Origin: Acidobacteriota bacterium
GTDB lineage: Bacteria > Acidobacteriota > Terriglobia > UBA7540
NCBI GenBank assembly: GCA_003224635.1
Contig: QHZK01000024.1
Location: 1 to 14,188 of the forward strand
DNA: 14,188 nt
Reading direction: 5' to 3'
Shown: positions 1-8,000 of the stretch, piece by piece
Layout of the letters: each line of letters begins with the position of its first letter
Numbering within the stretch: the stretch's first letter is position 1
Position numbers and translations under genes: made by a program
The notes under the pieces: model-generated
Seen by the model: the letters and a program-made list of their open reading frames with translations, nothing else
Database searches by the model: none
What the model was told of the DNA's origin: nothing

Positions 1-2236
1 GACCGTAATCGAGGGTCAATTTGGGAGTGATATTCCATCGGTCGCGGACGTAGGCGCTTATCAGGTGCGCGCGAAGGCGCATCACTTCCGGCACCTGGAA
101 GGTCCTGCTGGCGGTTACGGGCAGGCCTAGAAGGAACGATCCCATGCTATTGAACCTGGAAGTGCCACTCAGGGAAAGAGCCGCACAGGCGCCGTCGGCA
201 TTTAAGGCCTCGCAGCGCCGCGTGAATCCATCATCAAAGTTAAATCCTCCCTGCGCGCCGTAAGCACCGCCGGACAAGAACTCCGCCTGCGTATGGTTGA
301 GGCCCATGCGGTAGAAGTCCGTGCCAAAGCGGATGTTGTGCTTGCTCTTGATCCAGTTGAAGTTCGCCACGTACTGGGACTGTGGGTCGTGGCGGTAGTA
401 CGGCATGAAGTTCGTGTCCACGCCCAGGGTGGCGAATCCGTCGCCTGTTTGGCTGTCGAATTCCGGCCAGCCACTCTCGAACGCCCGCGGTCCGTTGGTT
501 CCTGGAATGCCCAGCACGTCCGAACCAATCTTTTTGCCTAGTCCCGGCTGCTCCGAGGAGGTGTCCTGACGCGCCCAGCCGAAGTGGGCGTCCATAAGGA
601 AGTTCGGCGAGAAAGTGTAGGTACCCATGATGGTAAATCGGTAGGTCCCGCCATGGCCGTGCCCTGGATTACTCGTCCCTCCGATGGGCCGTCCCACGAG
701 CTCTTTGCCGAACACGGTCGGCGTGGCGTCGGTGTAACGCAGGACGCCGAATGTCCCGATGAGGTTAAGCTTGGAAGTTGCATTGTAGTTGATCTTCGTG
801 TCCACCTGATGGCGGTCGAAAAGAAACGGCGCCGACACAAAGTAATTGCTCGTCCTGTTCGTATGTCCCGCCACGTTGGGGTCGGGCTCTAGGGCGAGGA
901 TATTCTGAACCACAGGGTCGAGCAGGTTGCTCGGGAGTATATTCACACAGTTGGGATTGGACGTCGTGTCGCAGCGGGGGTCGGTAGATGCCACGCTGAA
1001 CACTTGGCGCCCCGTCCCATTGGCGAGATTCCCGGTCGCGGGGTTGAACAGCATGTTATCGAGCGCGGGGATGGTTGCTCCGGACATTGTCTGTACCGTC
1101 ACCGGGGTGACGTACCCATTTGCTTCCCCGGAAGCCGAGTCGCAGATGTTGATATCGTCCGGCGCCGCTTTCGAGCAGACAGGGTCACCCAGCACCGACG
1201 AGAAGTCTCCTGCCTTCATCGCAGCGGACGGCACGGTCACGCGCCGTTGCACGCCGCGGTGGTCCCCCGTACCCTCGTAGCTCGCAAAATAGAACAGCTT
1301 GTCCTTCTTGATCGGACCGCCCACCGAGCCGCCATATTGGTTGTAAATCGTTTTGGGCTTGTTCCCGGTGTTGACGGAGGCGTTATCAAACTCCATCGGC
1401 CAGGCTTTCAGGTGGTTGTTGGAGTTGTACTCAAAAAGCGAACCGTGAATCTGGTTTCCGCCGCTGCGGGTCTGGACGTTGATCGCGGCGCCGCCCGCAA
1501 ATCCTTGCTCGGCGTCAAAACTGTTCGTGACGACATTGACTTCTTGGATCGATTCCAGCGTCGGTACGTAAGACGTGACGTGAGGCAGTTGGATGTTGTA
1601 CGTACTCACGCCGTCGATGCGCGTATTGTTCTGGTTGTCGCTCGTCCCGTTGACGTTGAACTCCAGCGACCTTGAAGGGTTCGTAGGTATGGAGTGGGAG
1701 TTTACTGGCGGTGAGAAACCCGGAAGGGCTCGATAAACCTGCTGGTAGTTCCTCCCCAGTGGCACGGGCAGGTTCGTCAGTTCCGTTGCCGCCACATCGG
1801 CATGGACCTCAGATGTGTCGGTCTGCAAAGCGCGCACCTCGCTCTTCACCTCTACTGTTTGGGTCACCGCGCCGACTTCCAGGCTTACGTCTACGCGGGT
1901 CACGTTGTTGAGCGTCACTGGCACATCGGCCCTCTCGAACGCCTTAAATCCTTCGTGGACGACCTTCACCGTGTAGGTTCCGCTCTGGACGTCCGGGAAA
2001 CTGTAAGTACCAGACGGATCAGTGGCGGCCTGCCGGGATTGATTGGTCTCTTTGCTTGTGATGGTGACGGCAGCGCGTGGGACGGCAGCCCCAGTGGGGT
2101 CCTTCACGTCACCCACGATCGAACCATACAGCACCTGGGCTTGAACGTTTGGCGGCGCCGCCAGTGACAGGAGCAGGGCCGCGCACGGCGCAGCCCACAG
2201 CAGTACGTACCTTCTCTGCACGCAAATTTTTGTCAT
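1..2236 (-). CDS. TonB-dependent receptor, Oar-like, with N-terminal carboxypeptidase-regulatory-like domain (3' end outside window)
   Basis: The minus-strand frame is open from the ATG at 2236 to the window edge, giving 745 codons without a stop; the protein continues to the left. GGAGGAA lies 7 nt before the ATG. Residues 1 to about 33 form a signal peptide (basic start, LLWAAPCAALLLSLAA core, cleavage near VQA-QV). Residues about 36-115 are a CarboxypepD_reg-like beta-sandwich (VLYGSIVGDVKDPTGA, then DPSGTYSFPDV and GTYTVKV). A plug-like segment follows, with LPVPLGRNYQQV, FNVNGTSDNQNNTRIDGV and GGAAINVQTRSGGNQIHGS. Barrel strands include YGGSVGGPIKKDKLFYFASYEG and, near the edge, YVRDRWNITPKLTLDYG. 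Family members sit in the outer membrane and take up large substrates or serve in surface processes using TonB energy; the ligand cannot be read from the sequence. No SusD-like partner is visible. The family call is firm, the substrate unknown. Confidence 0.93.
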   Translation of the reverse strand, partial: MTKICVQRRYVLLWAAPCAALLLSLAAPPNVQAQVLYGSIVGDVKDPTGAAVPRAAVTITSKETNQSRQAATDPSGTYSFPDVQSGTYTVKVVHEGFKAFERADVPVTLNNVTRVDVSLEVGAVTQTVEVKSEVRALQTDTSEVHADVAATELTNLPVPLGRNYQQVYRALPGFSPPVNSHSIPTNPSRSLEFNVNGTSDNQNNTRIDGVSTYNIQLPHVTSYVPTLESIQEVNVVTNSFDAEQGFAGGAAINVQTRSGGNQIHGSLFEYNSNNHLKAWPMEFDNASVNTGNKPKTIYNQYGGSVGGPIKKDKLFYFASYEGTGDHRGVQRRVTVPSAAMKAGDFSSVLGDPVCSKAAPDDINICDSASGEANGYVTPVTVQTMSGATIPALDNMLFNPATGNLANGTGRQVFSVASTDPRCDTTSNPNCVNILPSNLLDPVVQNILALEPDPNVAGHTNRTSNYFVSAPFLFDRHQVDTKINYNATSKLNLIGTFGVLRYTDATPTVFGKELVGRPIGGTSNPGHGHGGTYRFTIMGTYTFSPNFLMDAHFGWARQDTSSEQPGLGKKIGSDVLGIPGTNGPRAFESGWPEFDSQTGDGFATLGVDTNFMPYYRHDPQSQYVANFNWIKSKHNIRFGTDFYRMGLNHTQAEFLSGGAYGAQGGFNFDDGFTRRCEALNADGACAALSLSGTSRFNSMGSFLLGLPVTASRTFQVPEVMRLRAHLISAYVRDRWNITPKLTLDYG

Positions 2237-2353
2237 GTCAGTTCCTCCGGCGATAGGACTGCTGACTGGAGTTCTACCGTCTTTTCACTTCGCAACAAAC
2301 AAGCTGGAAAAGCTTTGGGCCTTCCAAAGCGAGACACAACACCCGATGAGCGT

Positions 2354-2381
2354 ATCTTACACGACGCGAACCCTCTGTCAA
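2354..2381 (-). promoter_or_regulatory. sigma70-like promoter of the left receptor gene
   Basis: Read on the minus strand, a perfect TTGACA (2381-2376) is followed after 16 bp by TAAGAT (2359-2354, four of six consensus bases). Transcription would start near 2347 and leave a leader of about 110 nt before the ATG at 2236. This is a match by eye only. Confidence 0.5.
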
Positions 2382-2383
2382 GT

Positions 2384-2394
2384 CTTAGTCTAAG
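2384..2394. promoter_or_regulatory. candidate operator palindrome between divergent promoters
   Basis: CTTAG-T-CTAAG is a perfect 5-1-5 inverted repeat. It begins 2 bp upstream of the -35 box of the left receptor promoter and lies about 30 bp from the TATAAT box of the rightward unit. The placement fits a regulator binding site or an activator site, but no regulator gene is in the window and the site is short. Confidence 0.25.
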
Positions 2395-2424
2395 TAAGTA
2401 GTGGATGGCCGCATACGTGCAAGG

Positions 2425-2430
2425 TATAAT
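2425..2430 (+). promoter_or_regulatory. consensus -10 box of a rightward promoter before the structured segment and tRNA-Arg
   Basis: TATAAT is a perfect -10 hexamer in a GC-rich surrounding. The -35 region at the usual distance (around 2402-2407, TGGATG) is a poor match. Transcription would start near 2437 and run through the structured segment into the tRNA, with no other obvious promoter between them. Confidence 0.4.
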
Positions 2431-2436
2431 TCTCGC

Positions 2437-2625
2437 CGCAGGGAAAAGCTGGCGGGCCGGAAACGGAGGAGCGGTGCGAAGGACGTTTCCAATCCGCCAG
2501 CGTATGGAAACGCGGCAAGGGCCCTCCCGGTGGGAAGGGCGTTACGACGAACCCGTGCTCGTAGCAGGGAAACTGAAAAAGGCAAGGCGGGCCGTGGTCT
2601 TGGGTCACGTCAACTGATACGTTCT
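2437..2625 (+). ncRNA. candidate structured RNA or long tRNA leader, not recognised
   Basis: No credible protein is encoded here, but the plus strand folds into at least three local hairpins. H1: GCTGGCGG (2448-2455) pairs with CCGCCAGC (2494-2501), and inside it GGAAACG (2459-2465) pairs with CGTTTCC (2484-2490), leaving an 18-nt purine-rich loop. H2: 2521-2528 pairs with 2532-2540 around a 3-nt loop with one bulged A. H3: CCC-TGC (2552-2558) pairs with GCAGGG (2564-2569) around TCGTA. A consensus -10 box lies just upstream. It does not show the landmarks of SRP RNA, RNase P RNA, tmRNA, T-box or the common riboswitches. It could be an independent small RNA or the 5' leader of the tRNA transcript. 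Ends are guesses: the start comes from the -10 box and the end is placed before the tRNA. Confidence 0.35.
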
Positions 2626-2631
2626 AAACGT

Positions 2632-2708
2632 GCGCCTGTAGCTCAGATGGATAGAGCGGCAGACTTCGAATCTGTAGGTCGGGAGTTCGAGTCTCCCCAG
2701 GCGCGCCA
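2632..2708 (+). tRNA. tRNA-Arg (anticodon UCG), CCA encoded
   Basis: A complete 77-nt cloverleaf is visible. The acceptor stem is GCGCCTG (2632-2638) with CAGGCGC (2698-2704). The D arm is GCTC/GAGC and the anticodon arm GCAGA/TCTGT (one G-U pair). The loop CTTCGAA puts the anticodon TCG at 2666-2668, reading CGA and related arginine codons. The variable loop is AGGTC. The T arm is GGGAG/CTCCC with loop TTCGAGT. Discriminator G and a genomically encoded CCA finish it at 2708. No terminator hairpin follows directly. Confidence 0.97.
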
Positions 2709-2763
2709 CGTCTTTAATTAATGAAGCGCTTAGCATGTGGTCAGAGATGCTTGAGGGATCCAG

Positions 2764-2834
2764 GTGGACGATGGGACCTTGCTTCAGGACCTGCATTTTG
2801 GCCTGCGGATGCTGGCAAGGAACCGGGGTTCACT
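2764..2834 (+). pseudogene. relic of an acidobacterial ADOP-type ABC permease 5' end, frameshifted and truncated
   Basis: From 2779 the frame encodes LLQDLHFGLRMLARN, which closely resembles the start of acidobacterial MacB/FtsX-like permeases of the 'ADOP' type (typically LLQDLRYGLRML.KNPGFT). The next expected residues, PGFT, are present in the -1 frame at 2823-2834, so a single-base loss appears to have broken the frame near 2822. Beyond 2834 nothing of the usual hydrophobic segment can be found in any frame. It is read as a dead fragment left just downstream of the tRNA. The family match is from memory of the motif, over about 19 residues only. Confidence 0.5.
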
Positions 2835-3230
2835 TCTGACGCCGAGCTCGGAACCCGCCGCCCGAGTGAACATGCAACGAGCTGATCTGACGCCGCACCG
2901 AATCCCCCGCTCGAATCTCCTGCCCGATTCGCCTGGAGGCCGATTTTCTGCAAGGGTGCTTCCAGCGCAGTTTGCGCAGTTTTGCTCTTGTCCGCGCGAC
3001 GGCCCTGTGGCAGACTCACAGGGGCTGGGATCATTGAATGCTTGCGCTTGGAGTGGGCTCAGCACTGCTACGAAGCAACAGACAGAGACCAGACCCGGCT
3101 CGCCCCGAAAAGCCTTTCTTGATGGTTTTCCCGGATGATCTGAATGTCGGCTCCAGCGCCCAAATCCAGGGGTCCCGGATTGGCGAGCGCGGCTGGACTG
3201 ACGCCACACGCCACGCACCACAGCCTCGGC
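2835..3230. other. gene-free stretch, no recognisable content
   Basis: Between the permease relic and the radical SAM promoter, no frame has a recognisable protein motif or a convincing ribosome binding site, and no strong hairpin stands out. Open frames here run antisense into the radical SAM gene and look like GC-driven artefacts. Lying next to a tRNA 3' end, it may be debris from past insertions and deletions, but no integrase or att duplication is visible. Confidence 0.5.
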
Positions 3231-3259
3231 TTGAAACAAGCGCGCGCCTGGCAGACAAT
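3231..3259 (+). promoter_or_regulatory. sigma70-like promoter for the radical SAM gene
   Basis: TTGAAA (3231-3236) and GACAAT (3254-3259) are separated by 17 bp and match consensus at five and four of six positions. The start site would fall near 3266, about 60 nt before the ATG at 3327. Confidence 0.4.
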
Positions 3260-3326
3260 TTAAGCTGCCCTGCTTCCGGGCCGCGGCTCCACGCTGCGCG
3301 GAACACCTTGCAAGGAAGCGAGGCAC

Positions 3327-4895
3327 ATGAACATTCTGCTTTATAATCCGGATAACGAAGTCACTAACAACTTCATGCCCCATCTGTGGATGTTTCTGCT
3401 GCAGTCTCTGACCCCGCCCCGGCATCAGGTCTTCCTGGTGGATGGCAACGCGCAGCGAATGAGCGAAGCGGAGCTGGTAGCCTACGTTCGCAAGAACCGC
3501 GTGGAATTGGTGGGGATTGGCGCCATGACGCGGATGGCCGCGAAAGCCTACCGAATGGCAGACGCGGTGCGCGCGGCAGGCGTTCGGGTGGTCATGGGAG
3601 GTCCCCACGTCACCGAGGTTCCCGACGAGCCGCTGGGACGTGATGGCGGACTTCGCCACGCGGATGCGATCGCGCTGGGCGAGGCCGACCAGACCTGGCC
3701 GAAGATTGTCGCCGATGCCGAGCGTGGCGCCCTGCAGGAAATCTACCTGCCAGTCGACGCCGCGGGCCACGAGGTCAAGCCTTCGCTGGACAATTATCCG
3801 GAGATCTCCTGGGACAAGTTGGACCTGGAGCAATTCGACCTGATCAGGTTTCTTCCCAAGTGGGTGCGTCGTCTGATTTCCGCCGCGGGCATCCGGGGTG
3901 GGAGATGGGAATCTTTTCACGTGATCCCCATCGAGTCCGGGCGCGGTTGTCCCTACGGCTGCGAGTTCTGCACCGTGACCGGGTTTTTCGGTGACGCCAT
4001 CCGCTTCCGTTCGAATGAAAGCGTCGTCAACGAGCTTTTGATGCTCAAGGCGCTCGAGAAGCGGCAGAAAGGGAAGATCGCCGTTTTCTTCATCGACGAC
4101 AACTTTGCCATCAACCCCAAGCGGACCAAGTCGCTCCTGCGCGAGATCATCGCTCGCGGCGCTCAGCTTCCCTGGGTCGCGCAAATCAGCATGAACCTGT
4201 TGCGCGACGAGGAGTTGGTCTCCCTGATCGCAGAGAGCGGCGGCAAGTGGATTTTCATGGGCCTCGAGTCGATTGATCCCGAGAGCCTGAAGAGCGTGGC
4301 CAAGGGGTTCAACAAGCCGGGTGAATATGCGGCCGTGCTGGAGCGCCTGGCGCGGCACGGTTTGTACGCCATCACCTCGTTCATTTTCGGCATGGACGGC
4401 GACCGCCCGGGCGTGGCCGAGCGCACGCTCGCTCAGGTCCGTTCCTGGCCGCCGGGGCTGCCCGTTTTCGGCCTGCTGACTCCCTATCCGGCCACTCCGC
4501 TCTATGACAAGCTGGCTGCCGCAGGCCGGCTCATCCGCCCCAAACACTGGCTGGACTTCAAGCCTTTCGTCATGGCTCACGCGCCCACGAGACTCTCCCC
4601 TGAACAGGCGGAGGCAGAGGTGAGATATGCCTGGAAGACCTCCTACGATCCCGCCACGACGGCCGGCGCGATGCATTGGCTCGAAAGGCGGTCGCTCTCG
4701 GATCGCGCCATACACTTGGTCACGCGGCTCATCTTCCGGGGAATCTATTTCCCACAGATGCGACGGCGAGAGTGGCTGCGCGTCGTCTTCGAGAACCGGA
4801 GATCGATCCTCCGTCTGCTTGCTCAAGCGCTCGCAGACAGGTTCAGGCCCCGGAGGGAGCGAGCTGCGGCCGTCGAGGCCCCGTCGATCCCTTGA
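3327..4895 (+). CDS. B12-binding-domain radical SAM protein (class B-like), substrate unknown
   Basis: This 522-residue protein starts at the ATG at 3327, with AGGAAG 8 nt upstream. Residues 1 to about 150 look like the Rossmann-type cobalamin-binding domain of class B radical SAM methylases. Typical elements are MNILLYNPD at the start, VVMGGPHVTEVPDE and then ADAIALGEAD. The classical DxHxxG cobalamin ligand is not evident, as in many members. The radical SAM core follows, with C208-P-Y-G-C212-E-F-C215 as the CxxxCxxC ligand set for the 4Fe-4S cluster, a VFFIDDNFAINP strand and a GLESID segment. About 120 further residues form a basic, helical tail. Related enzymes (BchE, hopanoid methylases HpnP/HpnR) methylate or cyclise unactivated carbons, but I cannot place this one in a named subfamily. 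It is flanked by its own promoter and unrelated genes, so context gives no substrate. Confidence 0.88.
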   Translation: MNILLYNPDNEVTNNFMPHLWMFLLQSLTPPRHQVFLVDGNAQRMSEAELVAYVRKNRVELVGIGAMTRMAAKAYRMADAVRAAGVRVVMGGPHVTEVPDEPLGRDGGLRHADAIALGEADQTWPKIVADAERGALQEIYLPVDAAGHEVKPSLDNYPEISWDKLDLEQFDLIRFLPKWVRRLISAAGIRGGRWESFHVIPIESGRGCPYGCEFCTVTGFFGDAIRFRSNESVVNELLMLKALEKRQKGKIAVFFIDDNFAINPKRTKSLLREIIARGAQLPWVAQISMNLLRDEELVSLIAESGGKWIFMGLESIDPESLKSVAKGFNKPGEYAAVLERLARHGLYAITSFIFGMDGDRPGVAERTLAQVRSWPPGLPVFGLLTPYPATPLYDKLAAAGRLIRPKHWLDFKPFVMAHAPTRLSPEQAEAEVRYAWKTSYDPATTAGAMHWLERRSLSDRAIHLVTRLIFRGIYFPQMRRREWLRVVFENRRSILRLLAQALADRFRPRRERAAAVEAPSIP

Positions 4896-4962
4896 CCCGG
4901 CCGTCTGCCGCAAGAACCCTGCCCCGTCCATTGGCTGGAACTGATTTGTAGCCGCCCCGACA

Positions 4963-4992
4963 TTGACTCGGCATGATAATCTGGCATATGCT
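4963..4992 (+). promoter_or_regulatory. sigma70-like promoter for the DUF1549/DUF1553 gene
   Basis: TTGACT (4963-4968) and TATGCT (4987-4992) are 18 bp apart, matching at five and four of six positions. The predicted start near 4999 is only about 14 nt before the GTG, so the leader would be very short. The box pair is plausible, not proven. Confidence 0.35.
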
Positions 4993-5012
4993 CTGTTACA
5001 CGAAGGGAGCTC

Positions 5013-8000
5013 GTGTCCGAAAATCCGCGATCATCTCTCAGCAGGGCTAAGGTTGACGCGCGGAAATTCTTGCTGATGATGTTTAGGTCCTTGTTCCAGA
5101 AGACGCCGCTCAAGAGACGGAGGGCCATCTCAGGCGGCGCTCTTGTTCTCATCGCGACAACGATGTGGGGCGCGGTCGTCGGGACTGCAAAGCTTCGGCG
5201 CTCAGGGGGCGCCGCTGCCGAGGCAGGCCAACCGCGCGTGATGGCGGCCGCCCATGCAGCCGATTTCAATCGCGACGTTCTGCCCATCTTTCAGGCCTCT
5301 TGCACTCCGTGTCATGGCGCCGACAAAGCCGAGGCGCGGCTTCGCCTCGACTCTGAGGCTGCCGTTCTCAGAGGCGGAGTTTCGGGGAAGGCCGTCATTT
5401 CGGGTAACAGCAAAGACAGCCTTCTGGTAAAGCGCCTGCTCGGTCTTAACGATTTGCCGAGAATGCCGCTGGGCGCGGACCCGCTGGCGACGGTTCAGAT
5501 CAACAAGATTCGCGCCTGGATCGATCGGGGAGACTTCGCGCCCGCCGCCCCCGAAGCCACCGGTGAACTGGCTGGCGCAAGAGCGGTCGAGCCTGCCCTG
5601 AGCGAAGCGAACGGGACGCCCGCGCTTCCAACCGGCGGGACGCCGGCGCTCCCGGCAGGGTCGAGTGATTTTGCGTCTAAGGTTCGGCCTGTCCTCGCGG
5701 CGCGCTGTTACCAGTGTCACGGGCCGGAGGTGCAGCAGAACGGGCTCCGCCTCGACTCCTTGGCCGCGGCTCTGAGGGGAAGCGCCTCCGGCAAGGTCAT
5801 CATACCCGGCAACAGCGAGAAGAGCCCTTTGATTCGGCGCCTGCTGGCGCTTGACCGCCCGCAGATGCCTTACGGCGGTCCGCCTCTTTCTCAGGACCAA
5901 GTTCAACTGATTCGCAACTGGATCGACCAGGGCGCGCCGGGCCCCGACTCGAGCGAAGCGGTCGTTGCGGCGACGAGGCCGCTCAAGCACTGGGCCTACA
6001 TGAAGCCGGTGCGTCCCGAAGCGACGAAGGTAAAGAACGCGGCCTGGTGCCGCAACCCGATCGACAACTTCGTCCTGGCGCGGCTCGAGAAAGAAGGACT
6101 GTCGCCGTCGCCTGAGGCCGATAAAGAGACGCTGATCCGGCGAGTGAGCCTTGACCTGATCGGCCTGCCTCCGACGATTGAAGAAGTGGACGCCTTCCTG
6201 GCGGACAAGAGTCCCGGCGCCTACGAGAAGCTGGTCGACCGGCTCCTCGCCTCGCCGCATTATGGCGAGCGCTGGGCGCGTCCCTGGCTCGATCTCGCGC
6301 GCTACGCGGACTCGCACGGTTACGAAAAGGACGACCTGCGGACGGCCTGGAAATATCGCGACTGGGTCATCAATGCGCTCAACCAGGACATGTCGTTCAA
6401 GGAGTTCACCATCGAACAAATCGCCGGCGACATGCTGCCGAACCCGACCCTTGACCAGAAGATCGCCTCCGGGTTCCATCGCAACACGCTGCTCAACCAG
6501 GAGGGCGGGGTCGATAAAGAGGAGGCGCGCTTTGAGACGCTCGTGGACCGGGTGAATACGACGGCCACCGTTTGGCTCGGAATAACGCTCGGCTGCGCGC
6601 AGTGCCACAACCACAAGTTTGACCCGTTCACGCAGAAGGACTACTACCGCATGATGGCGTTCTTCGACAGCAACGCCGATTACAAGCTCCTCAACTTCGG
6701 CCACGGTGAAGGGTGGGTATGGGAGCCTGAGCTCGAGCTCCCGACTCCCGAACAGGACGCTAAGGCGAAAGGGCTGAAGGCAGAAATCGCCAGGCTGCAA
6801 GCGGTGCTCAACACGTCGACGCCGGAACTCGAGGCCGCGCAGGCGAAGTGGGAGCAGGAAGTGAAGAGCGCGGAAGCCGGCTGGACGGCGCTCAGCCTCA
6901 GCCGCTACTCCTCACAGGGCGGCGCTACGCTCAAGCTTCTTCAGGACCAGTCGGTCCTCGCGGGCGGCAAGAATCCGAGCGCCGATACGTACGTGGTCGA
7001 AGCGAAGACCGGCCTGACCGGCATCACCGGCGTGCGCATCGAGGTCCTGGGGGACCCCAGCCTGCCGCAGGGCGGGCCCGGCCGGGACCCGGACGGCAAT
7101 TTCTTCTTGAGCGCTTTTGAAGTCGAGGAGGCCCCGGTCGAGCCTCCGGGTGCCGTGCTGAAGTTGACTTTCAAAGACGCTGCCGACAACGAGTCGCAGG
7201 AAGGCTACGAAGCCAAGAGGCTGGTCAGCAAAGAGACGAGTCTCCGCGGCTGGGCGATTGATTCCTCTCCGTCCAAGGTCCCGCTGGCGCGACAGGCCGC
7301 CTTCGTCCCCGACAAACCGTTTGGCTTCGAGGGCGGAACTCTGCTGACGATTCGCCTGAAGCACGAGATGCGCCACGCCTCGCGCAACCTCGGGCGCTTC
7401 CGTCTGTCGGTGACCACGATGGCCGAGCCGCTCAAGATCACACAAGTTCCGGCGCGCCTGCGGCCCGCGCTGGATGTTCCCGCTGCCCAGCGCACGGAGG
7501 AACAAAAAACCAAACTGGCGGCGGTGTATCGCTCGATCACGCCGCTTCTCCAGCCGACGCGCGACCGCATCGCGCAGCTCGAGAAGTCGCTCAAGGACCT
7601 CGGCATCGTCACCGCCATGACGGCAGGCGAGCGCCAGACTTTCGAGCGCCCCTACGGATACGTCCGCCTGCGCGGCAGCTTCATGAGCAAGGGCGACAAA
7701 GTATACGCGGGAGTTCCTGCCGCGCTCAATCCCCTGCCCGAGGACCAGATGCCGAACCGCCTGGGACTGGCTTACTGGCTCGTGGATGAGAATAACCCGC
7801 TCACGGCCCGCGTCACCGTAAACCGCTTCTGGCAGGAAATCTTCGGCCGCGCCATTGTTGAGACCAGCGAAGATTTTGGGAGCCAGGGCGACCCGCCCAC
7901 TCACCCGGAGCTTCTCGACTGGCTGGCCACGGAGTTCATGCGGCAGGGGTGGAGCATGAAGGCCATCAAGCGCCAGATCGTTACCTCGGCTACGTACCGC

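Noticed and set aside
2401..2721. Plus-strand open frames (70 and 106 codons) across the structured segment and tRNA
   Set aside because: The longer one translates the tRNA itself (the typical tRNA read-through peptide), and neither has a ribosome site or a known motif; RNA structure explains the segment better.
2709..3326. Integrated element at the tRNA 3' end
   Set aside because: No integrase gene and no repeat of the tRNA 3' end downstream; only a permease fragment and anonymous sequence are present.
2784..4931. 715-codon open frame on the minus strand over the radical SAM gene
   Set aside because: It is antisense to a gene with clear family motifs, has no recognisable domain, and is explained by GC-rich codon use keeping the opposite frame free of stops.
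5202..6800. 532-codon minus-strand open frame over the haem protein gene
   Set aside because: Arginine-rich, low-information translation opposite conserved DUF1549 codons; no ribosome site or family resemblance.
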